DNA of 64,000 nt. It comes from Planctomycetota bacterium. Its GTDB lineage: Bacteria > Planctomycetota > SZUA-567 > H5-PLA8. Every line of letters begins with the position of its first letter. Within the stretch, counting starts at the first letter, position 1. The notes beneath the pieces are model-generated. The model made no database searches. It was not told the DNA's origin and saw nothing but the letters and a program-made list of their open reading frames with translations. This document shows, piece after piece, positions 57,259 to 64,000 of the stretch. Position numbers and translations under genes: made by a program. Where the stretch lies: positions 2,017,326 to 2,081,325 of the forward strand of contig JAOSKN010000002.1 of the NCBI GenBank assembly GCA_027493525.1, written 5' to 3'.

Positions 57259-59749
57259 CATCGCCCTTTTTCTGGCGCTGGGCGCTTGCCTCCTCCCTCT
57301 CGGCGCTCAAGAACCGGAACCCGAAAAAGAAACGCCGCCGCCTGCACCGTCCTCCGCGGGCACGTCGTCAAAGCCTTGGGTTAAAGAATACAAAAAAAGC
57401 ACGGATTGGATTGCCGCCGGATCTCGGTTTGTCTCTCGAAAAAATACATTTGACGTCAAATCCATCGACAAGATCAAGTTGATCGCGGACATGGGAATGG
57501 GAGTCGAAGGGGAAAGCATGATATTGGGGGCAGGGATCCCCTTGAAAGAAGGCATGGTTAAAGAGATTTCAGAGCTGGGAATCCGGGACGAGGGGGGCTC
57601 AGTGCCTGCATGCTTTGAAAAGAGAACGCTCTATCCCGATGGGAGTTTGCAATGGGTCTGGGCCGATTTCCAGGGAAAGCTGGGGAAGGAATACGCCGTC
57701 ACCATCAGGGAGGCGGATGCCGCCAAACTTCCCGAACCCGGAATCCAAGTCCGCGTCGAGGGAGAAAGCATCGTCGTCCACAATGGCGTACTCGAGCTGA
57801 AATGGAACAAATATCATGCAGTTCCAACGGCGGTCTCGGTCGTTTCCGGAATGGAAAAGATCGAGATCGGACATGGCGACGGGAAAGGCGTTTATTTTCT
57901 CGACGCTCGGGGAAAACGGCGCCATTTGGGAGGCAAAGGATCGGAACTTGATTTTCAAGTCGAGAGCCAAAACAAATTGCGAGCGGTTCTTCGGCTGGAA
58001 GGCTGGTACGTGACGGATGACGGAGCAAAATCCGGCCGGGCTTTGATTCGCTACGATATCAAATGGAACCAACCCTGGATTCAAATCAGCCACCGCTTTA
58101 TCGTAACGGATGAAAACTCGCAAACGGCTTACAAGGAAATCGGGATCTTGTTTCCCTCGTCCGGAAAAAAATGAGGCCTCGGTCCATTTCGGAATCGAGG
58201 ATAGCCCCCCTTTGGAGCAGACCGCTTCATCTCAAACCCTGGAAGCTTATGTCATGCAGGACAAGTTTCCGTTGTATCACAAGAAGGAGAAAAGCTTTTG
58301 AGCGGAGCGGGCGGAAAACAAACCCGCGCCAGCGGGGAAGCGGAGGGATGGGCGGACAGCCCCCCGTCTCGCCCGAGGAAGTAAAGGCATGGAATCCCAG
58401 TTGCGTGGGCGTGGCCCGCACTCATTCTTTGCTGGTCGGCTGGTATGTGGGCGATTTTAACGAGCAAAGAACCAGGCAATGGGTTGGAGTTTTGAATCGG
58501 CCCCCGGTGGTCCAGCCCGATCCCCAATGGATCGTTCATGTCGATGCCCGCGTGATGATGCCGACACTGGCCAAGGGGGAAATGGGGCCCGATTACGAGG
58601 CGGTCGAAAGCGGCATTTCCGCCTTTTTGGAGTCGCTTCTTTTGCCGCGAGACGCTTTTCCCTACACGGGTTGGTATGAATGGGGAAAACATCCCGACCT
58701 TCGTTATGAAAAGGCAAATACACTTGTTTTTGCTCAATGGTGGAGGCTCAATAATCTGAATTACTATTATTATAGCTGGAACTTGTCGCATCTTTGGATG
58801 CGGACCGGCGAGCGGAAATTCCTTCAGGAGCTCGAAAAGGTAAATAATTTTCTGGCGGACAATTCCATGATTCATTGGGACGGAGGAAGCAGCCATAAAC
58901 TAAGGGGATATTTACTCCACGGATCCCGCCCCTTTGCGCCGATTTACTGGGATTCCACGAAAAATGTCCTCAACGAAGGCGGCTCCACGGAATCCATCAC
59001 CGGATTCGCCTATGAATATTTCCTTCGCGACAACCGGAATTACCTGGACATTTTTTTCGAACATGACCAGGGTCTTTGTAAGCGATTTCAAGAATGAATA
59101 TTACGATACCGCCGACACGACGCTCGCCATGATGTGCGGCTTGTACCGCGTAACTCAGGACGCCGCTCTTTTGGAAAAAATAAAAAGTTACTTCAGGGCC
59201 ATGACCGATTCGAATTCGGACATTGGCTTAAATGAGGAATTTTGGAAGACTCGGGGAAACGCACTTTATAAAAGCTTCCGCAAGGCGTTCAATTTTTTGC
59301 AATATTACGATCTGACCGGCGACGATGCGGCCCGTTCGGTCATTGTGAAACTGCAGGTGAAAAATGTTTACGCGGAGCCCTATATGCAGCCCTTTTATTA
59401 TCAGCATCGCAATGGGGCGATCTTTGGCCGCCTCTACGAATGGACAAACGATGACGATTGTCTTTATTGGGCGCGGCATCAGTTGTCGGGCGCCAAAGAG
59501 CTTTTTGAAAAATTCTTCGCTTTGCCGCCGGAAAGTCGCGGGATGGCGCACCTGTTGAAAAACATGCCTGGCCCAGGCGCCACGGGCGGATCGGGCGGGC
59601 AATTCATATTCGACGGAGTGACTTTTGAAAGCTCCGGCTTGCTCCGGGGGAAAGGACGGTTGTATTTTGGAGGCGATGCCTTTCCCGCGGCTATTTCGTT
59701 GCCCATGGCCCTTTGGGCAATCAAGGGGTTTCCCGACTCCGCCGAATGA
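57182..59749 (+). CDS. secreted exo-rhamnogalacturonan-lyase-like protein (PcRGLX/YetA-like), three frameshifts
   Basis: About 855 residues if the frames are joined. A signal peptide (SWPSAIALFLALGACLLPLG, ~22-41) is followed by the PcRGLX-type first domain (GIPLKEGMVKEISELGIRDE, YPDGSLQWVWADFQGKLGKE) and beta-sandwich. A helical domain follows with FAQWWRLNNLNYYYYSWNLS, EEFWKTRGNALYKSFRKAFN, PFYYQHRNGAIFGRLYEWTN. Frames break near 58165 (run of seven A), 58293 and about 59060 (seven T), and each time the next frame continues the protein. The gene has visibly lower GC than its neighbours (AAA, TTT, GGA codons), suggesting transfer. Three breaks allow either a decaying gene or sequencing errors. 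It may attack pectin-like glycans in the periplasm. Confidence 0.6.
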
Positions 59750-59756
59750 AAATATT

Positions 59757-59975
59757 GGCGGGTGGCCGTGAGGACAAGGAGCAAGCGGCTGTTGGCTTGT
59801 TCCTTGCCGATGCGCGTCCGACGGGGTTAGAATTCTCCGCATGTCATGGAAGCGTTCGAGGCCGGGAACCCGCGCGCGAAGGATTGGAATGAAGCATGAG
59901 CGCAAGCGGACGCCTCCCGGCACGGAGCCAGTCAACAGCCCTTGCTCCGTGGCGCCCGCTCCAGGCCACCCACCG
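59757..59975 (+). repeat. direct repeat D2 (right copy)
   Basis: A second copy of D1, about 75% alike, with an ATG at 59897 in the position of the lyase gene start. The frame that follows stops after about 30 codons. It flanks the lyase-like gene on the other side. Confidence 0.55.
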
Positions 59976-60021
59976 GTTTCCGATTCATTGAGGCCCAAAG
60001 TCCGAAATAGCTCGAGGCGCG

Positions 60022-61344
60022 TCACCACCTAAAGCCGCTGAAGCCGCCGCTGGAATACCCGCCGCTGAACCCGCCGATTCCGACCGAGTACTTGAAGTTC
60101 TTCGAGCCGCCGCTGAAGTAGAGTCCGTATCCGCCGCCGTACCCGGAATAGCCGCCGTACCCGCCGTAGCCATAGCCTCCGTAATGCCCGCCGTAGTAGC
60201 CGCCGCCGAAGTTGGTCCCGAAGGCGAAGCTGCTGTTCTTGTTGCTGTAGACGATCCCCGGCGAGTAGCCGAAGCGGTGCTTGAAGTTCGCCGCCGCCGC
60301 CGCGTCGCGCCCATACGTGTAGGAGGGGTTGACGTAGTAGCCCGAGTAGGCCGGCGCGTGGCGGTTGTAGCTCCCGTCGGGGTAGCCGTACCCGTAACCG
60401 GCGTACTTGAGCCCCGCGTAGGAGCCCACGTTGGGGCTGGCGTTGGAGCCCGAACTGGAGGCCGGGGCCAGGGCGTACGGAACCGCGGCGCGGCGCGGGG
60501 CGTAGCCTCCGTGGTACGGGTAGGCGTAGGAGTAGGGATCGTAGCCCACGGTGCCGAAGAAGGCCTCCCCGTTGCCGTAACGTATCCCGACCCCGTCCAC
60601 GTAATAGGGTGCGTAGCTGGAGCCGATGTAGAACTCGTCCCCGAAATCGTAGAAGCCGTTGCGGGCGAGGACCTGTTCGCCGCCGCGCAGCCCGGCTTCG
60701 CGGTAGGCCTCGGCGGCCTTCAATTCGTTGAGCCGGCGCTGGATCTCGGCCTCGCTGAAGGCCGGTTCCTGGCGCGGGCCGATCTTGAGTTCTCCGGTCT
60801 CTTCCTGGTGCCGGCGGTCGATCATCCAGGCGCGTTCGCCGGGCTTGACCCAGCCTTCGCCGAGGGGGACCAGCCCGCGCGCGCGGCGCTCGTCGTCGAC
60901 GGCCTCCCAGCCGGCGGGGGTCTTGACGTAGCCCAGGATCTTGCGCGCGTCGGCGTTCTCGGGGTCGGCCTGGAGCGCCTTCGCGTAGGCCTCGCGGGCC
61001 TGGGCCGAGTAGCCCAGGCGCTCGGCGTAGTGGTCGCCCAGGGCGACGTACGCCCGCCCGGCGGCGGCCCCGTCCAGGGCTTCGGCGGCCTGGCGGAGCT
61101 TGGCGGCCTGGGTCTCGACCGGATCGGCCGGGAGCGCTTCCTTCTTGATCGAAGCGATCTCGTGGCGCGGGATCACCACGCGGCCGCGCATCCCGCCCAC
61201 GCGCATCTCGAGCGTGACGGCGGCCTGGTCTTCGTGGATGACGGTCCCTTCGCGGACCGAGCCGTCGGTCAGCGTCACCGTGTCCGCGCGCGCGCCCGCC
61301 GAAGCGAGCGCGGCGGCCAGGACCAGAGCGTGAAGGCTTCGCAT
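60022..61344 (-). CDS. secreted TPR protein with Gly/Tyr-rich C-terminus
   Basis: 440 residues with signal peptide (MRSLHALVLAAALASAGARA). Residues ~22-68 form a small SH3-like beta domain (TDGSVREGTVIHEDQAAVTL, RGRVVIPRHEIASI). A TPR segment (~95-150; AYVALGDHYAERLGYSAQAR, EAYAKALQADPENADARKIL) follows. The last ~200 residues are dominated by Gly, Tyr and Ser (YGYGYPDGSY, GGYYGGHYGGYGYGGYGGYS), likely disordered or adhesive. The first domain is also present in the neighbouring gene product. Surface or extracellular role likely; no enzyme motif. Confidence 0.75.
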   Translation of the reverse strand: MRSLHALVLAAALASAGARADTVTLTDGSVREGTVIHEDQAAVTLEMRVGGMRGRVVIPRHEIASIKKEALPADPVETQAAKLRQAAEALDGAAAGRAYVALGDHYAERLGYSAQAREAYAKALQADPENADARKILGYVKTPAGWEAVDDERRARGLVPLGEGWVKPGERAWMIDRRHQEETGELKIGPRQEPAFSEAEIQRRLNELKAAEAYREAGLRGGEQVLARNGFYDFGDEFYIGSSYAPYYVDGVGIRYGNGEAFFGTVGYDPYSYAYPYHGGYAPRRAAVPYALAPASSSGSNASPNVGSYAGLKYAGYGYGYPDGSYNRHAPAYSGYYVNPSYTYGRDAAAAANFKHRFGYSPGIVYSNKNSSFAFGTNFGGGYYGGHYGGYGYGGYGGYSGYGGGYGLYFSGGSKNFKYSVGIGGFSGGYSSGGFSGFRW

Positions 61345-61386
61345 CTCGTTCTCCCATCCCCCGCCTGCGACCGCCGCGGGACGCGC

Positions 61387-61907
61387 TTACGGAAAGAGCA
61401 CCGTCCGCCCGGCGCTGCGCCGGGCCACGCGCGCGCGCGGCAAGGGGCCCGCGTAGTAGAGCAGCCCGCGGAAGCTCGCCGCGTGGACGCCTTCCGCGAG
61501 CGGACCATACAACAGTTCGGCGGCCGGCACCAGATCCCGCCAGAGGATCGGGACCTCGGGCGCGGCCGGCGGTTCCTCCAGCGACTCGAGCAGCGCCGCG
61601 TCCAAAGGCTCCGTGCCTCGGCAAAGCCGGGCTTGGCTTCGCCAGGGGCGCTCGCCGGCGCGGACGGTTCGAGCCTGGGAAGCTCCCGCACGCCGGCGAT
61701 CTCCGAGGTCCGCACGGTGACGCGGGCTTCGGCAGAACCGGCTCGGATGACGATCACCACGAAGCGGGCGTCCTCGTCGGCGGCATGGCTCTCGCCGACC
61801 AGTTGCCTGCCATCGCGGAGAATGAAGACCTGCTCGGCGGTGGCCGCGGCGCCCTGCGCGAGCGCGAAGGTCAGTGCAAGCCCCGACATCACAGGTGCAT
61901 TGCGCAT
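61387..61907 (-). CDS. secreted small protein with SH3-like domain (frameshifted)
   Basis: About 173 residues. A signal peptide (MRNAPVMSGLALTFALAQGAAA) and a domain similar to the one in the next gene (FILRDGRQLVGESHAADEDA, RVTVRTSEIAGVRELP) are in one frame. After GFAEA, one base near 61618 moves the frame to EPLDAALLESLEEPPAAPEV, PILWRDLVPAAELLYGPLAE, ending at 61387. Joined, it is a paralogue lacking the Gly/Tyr tail. It lies 42 bp upstream of the larger gene, probably in one operon. Confidence 0.6.
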
Positions 61908-62283
61908 TCTTTACTCCCGTCTTTGAGACGAGTCGCGCAAAGGCCGCCTTAGCGCGCTTTGGGAGAGGCCGGCGAAAGGATCGTCCCGGGTCGGGGTATT
62001 ACCTGCTAAGCGTTGTTGAATTCTGGAATTGAAGGCTGGGAGTGGAGGGTTTTCGGCATCAGGTCAGCGATTTGCTACGACTTCTTTAGGGGGGCGTAAA
62101 GAGGCGCTTTGTGTAGGCGTTTCCCACATGCGCAGCACAGAGGTAAAGAGTTGTGCACTTCGAGGAAAAATAGGGTCTTCTTCTTTGACCTGTGACCCCG
62201 GGACGTGTTTTAAGACTATCGGGGCATGGTGCGCGCAGATCCCGCCCTTGGCCTTGGGCATTCGACGTTAGCGAGGAAACCTG
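61908..62283. other. 376-bp spacer between divergent genes
   Basis: No supported gene. It contains the promoters of the secreted-protein pair (minus) and of the C-terminal LamG-like gene (plus). A TTGACC (62186-62191) lies 90 bp before the latter, without a clear -10 box. Confidence 0.35.
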
Positions 62284-64000
62284 ATGACAGCCAGCGCTCG
62301 GCGATACTCCTGGTGGGCGCTGGCGGTTGCGTCGCTGGGGTTGGTGGCGTTGGGCGGGGCGTGGTTTGGGCGGGTGGCGGGTCAGGAGCAGGGGCCTCGG
62401 GCGAGCGTGCGGCTGGAGCTGGAGCCGGCGCCGGCCTTCGCCGATCCGGGGCCGGAGTACCTCGTGGGGGCCGAGCAGACCCCCGGCGGGACGCACTTCT
62501 TCTGGGCCGACTTCAGCGTGGGCGGGGAGTCCAACCGCTTCCGGCTCTACTTCGACCGCGAGGACAACGACAACTTCCACTTCCTCGACCGCGACGGCGA
62601 GCAGGTCGCGCTGGGGCTGCGCGAGGGCGGGGTGGAGCAGACGCTGGTCGCGGCTTCGCTGCCGACCGACGCGCCGGGGCCCTTGCGCGTGGCGCGGCAC
62701 GGTTCGTCGATCGGGGTCTTCCGCGGGCGCTGCCTGGTGGCCTCGGCCTTCGACGACCGGCACGTGGGCGGGACGGCCGGCGTGCGCAACCGGCACGACG
62801 GGGCGCTGCTGACGATCCACGCGGAGGCGCGCGACGAGATCCACTTCGCCGACGACTTCATGCGCGAGGACAACAGCTCGGCGCTCTGGAAGAAGGTCCG
62901 CTGCGGGGAGGAGCGCGGGGACTTCTACATCAAGAGCCTGCGCCACCCGCTCTTGAGCGCCAACGCCTTCGCGTACCTGGGCATGGGGCGCGGTTCGATG
63001 TCGGTGGCCGGTCAGTCGTGGTGGAGCAACTACCGCTTCCAGGCCTCGCTGCGCGGCCCGGAGCACGCGCGGCTGGGGCTGGTCTTCGCGTACCAGGACG
63101 AGCGGAACTACGGGCTCTTCCGCTGGACGGCTCGGCCGGTGCAGGCCGACGGGACGCCGACGGGCCCGGGGCAGCGGGAGCTGGTGCGGGTGCGCGACGG
63201 CAAGGAAGAGGTGCTGCAGAGCCAGCCGGGCGGGTATCTGCCGAACCAGTTTTACGCGGCGGACCTGCTGGTGACGCACGCGCGGCTGGCGGTCTCGATC
63301 GACGGGCATCCCTTGATGGAAGTGCACGACCCGTGGCTGGCGTCGGGCTCGGTGGGCTTCTGGTGCGACGTGGAGCTCCCCGGGCGGGTGGCGCTGGACC
63401 CGAAGGCGGCGCCGTTCGCGGTGAACAGCCTGTGGGAGCTGATGAACCAGCACGCGGTCTTCGACGACGTGAAGGTGACGACGGTGAGCAGCTTCGAGGA
63501 CGATTTCCGGCACGCGGGGGCGCTGGGGCGGGGCTGGCTGGTGGGTACGGGCACGTGGAAGGTGGAGACCTCGCGGGAGGGCCAGCCGGGGGTGCTGGCG
63601 GCTCGTCCGGGCCCGTGGGCGACGAAGAGCCTGATCGGGGACCGCAACTGGTCGCGCTACGAGGCGGACGTGACGGTGGATCCGGGCGCGGGCCTGGCGG
63701 GGGTGGTGTTTTTGTACCGGGACGAGTCGAACTATTTCCTGGCGCGGACGGACGGGCGGAGCCTGGAGCTGCTGAAGGCGTCGGAGGGCGCGGAGCAGGC
63801 TCGGACGATCGACCGGGCGAAGCTGCGCGATCCGTCGCGGGCGGTGCAGGACGGATTCGTGCGCCTGAACGCGCAGATCAAGGACGACCATATTCTGGTG
63901 AAGGCGGAGGACGGTACGAGCGTGGAGGCGTTCGAGTCGGGGACGTCGCTGCGCGGGCGCGCGGGTCTGTGGGCGCAGCCGGGCCCGGGCTCGGAAGGGC
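62284..64000 (+). CDS. secreted LamG/concanavalin-like repeat protein, 3' partial
   Basis: The frame stays open to the right edge (at least 572 residues). An N-terminal signal anchor (~8-30; WWALAVASLGLVALGGAWFG) is followed by repeated ~180-residue jelly-roll domains of the 3-keto-disaccharide-hydrolase/LamG type. Each has the motif W..Y.F.ASL or W..YEADVTV, then L.F.Y.D..NY.LFRW or V.FLYRDESNYFLA. Examples are FADDFMREDNSSALWKK and EDDFRHAGALGRGWLVGTGT. At least three such domains are visible (~35-170, 195-390, 395-570). GAGGAAACC lies just before the ATG. It is probably a cell-surface carbohydrate-binding protein. Confidence 0.75.
   Translation, partial: MTASARRYSWWALAVASLGLVALGGAWFGRVAGQEQGPRASVRLELEPAPAFADPGPEYLVGAEQTPGGTHFFWADFSVGGESNRFRLYFDREDNDNFHFLDRDGEQVALGLREGGVEQTLVAASLPTDAPGPLRVARHGSSIGVFRGRCLVASAFDDRHVGGTAGVRNRHDGALLTIHAEARDEIHFADDFMREDNSSALWKKVRCGEERGDFYIKSLRHPLLSANAFAYLGMGRGSMSVAGQSWWSNYRFQASLRGPEHARLGLVFAYQDERNYGLFRWTARPVQADGTPTGPGQRELVRVRDGKEEVLQSQPGGYLPNQFYAADLLVTHARLAVSIDGHPLMEVHDPWLASGSVGFWCDVELPGRVALDPKAAPFAVNSLWELMNQHAVFDDVKVTTVSSFEDDFRHAGALGRGWLVGTGTWKVETSREGQPGVLAARPGPWATKSLIGDRNWSRYEADVTVDPGAGLAGVVFLYRDESNYFLARTDGRSLELLKASEGAEQARTIDRAKLRDPSRAVQDGFVRLNAQIKDDHILVKAEDGTSVEAFESGTSLRGRAGLWAQPGPGSEG

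Noticed and set aside
62086-63891. Minus-strand frame of 601 codons near the right end
   Set aside because: Composition is dominated by His, Arg and Pro as expected for an antisense frame; the plus strand gives a coherent secreted protein with a ribosome binding site.

Overview
The window is a GC-rich bacterial chromosome segment, about two-thirds G+C by eye, with AT-rich promoter islands. Its gene content suggests a free-living heterotroph of the Planctomycetota/PVC type. The clues are a sulfatase, several large secreted carbohydrate-active proteins, GntR regulators fused to sugar-sensing domains, and a split cytochrome b with an octahaem cytochrome. This is inference from gene content; no rRNA, tRNA or ribosomal marker lies in the window.

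Layout. 1-4.6 kb: the end of an ABC solute-binding protein, a 170-bp inverted-repeat element, a secreted beta-helix protein and a divergent GntR regulator. 4.7-10.6 kb: transketolase and class III fructose-bisphosphatase on the minus strand, facing a soluble transhydrogenase. 10.7-12.7 kb: a hybrid histidine kinase whose membrane domain carries all the ethylene-receptor copper-site residues. 12.9-14.5 kb: three small hypothetical genes with attC-like sites between them. 14.6-16.85 kb: a MarR regulator and an Fe-S/SCP2 protein sharing operators, bracketed by direct repeats. 16.85-18.3 kb: a second inverted-repeat element and an AbiE-like two-gene module with its own palindromic operator. 18.5-19.0 kb: a tandem array of long hairpin repeats. 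19-25.3 kb: a sulfatase, a GntR/LacI regulator and a 1113-residue secreted glycoside-hydrolase-like protein. 25.3-28.6 kb: a possible small RNA or leader, an ABC exporter and its DUF1854 partner. 28.7-35.4 kb: APS kinase, small membrane proteins, a CMD protein, a guanylate/adenylate cyclase, an FAD oxidoreductase and an SGNH hydrolase.

35.4-52.6 kb is a respiratory island. A Rieske protein and an octahaem coiled-coil cytochrome c, two haem-free cupredoxin-like proteins, and a split cytochrome b with a HEAT-repeat protein lie on or beside a plus-strand oxidase-assembly operon. That operon is ctaA, ctaB, ABC ATPase, heparinase-like lyase, ABC permease, SCO and DUF420. No terminal oxidase subunit is present. 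53-64 kb holds membrane and secreted proteins, an IS110 remnant, a REP-type (RAYT) transposase element with 58-bp inverted ends, a lower-GC polysaccharide-lyase-like gene broken by three frameshifts, and two related secreted proteins.

Two genome-wide patterns stand out. First, intergenic spaces repeatedly carry short heptanucleotide tandem repeats of unrelated sequence but constant 7-bp period, at nine or more places. Second, about eleven genes show single-base frameshifts, mostly at short homopolymers. These look like sequencing or assembly errors rather than true decay, and they affect how several genes must be read.
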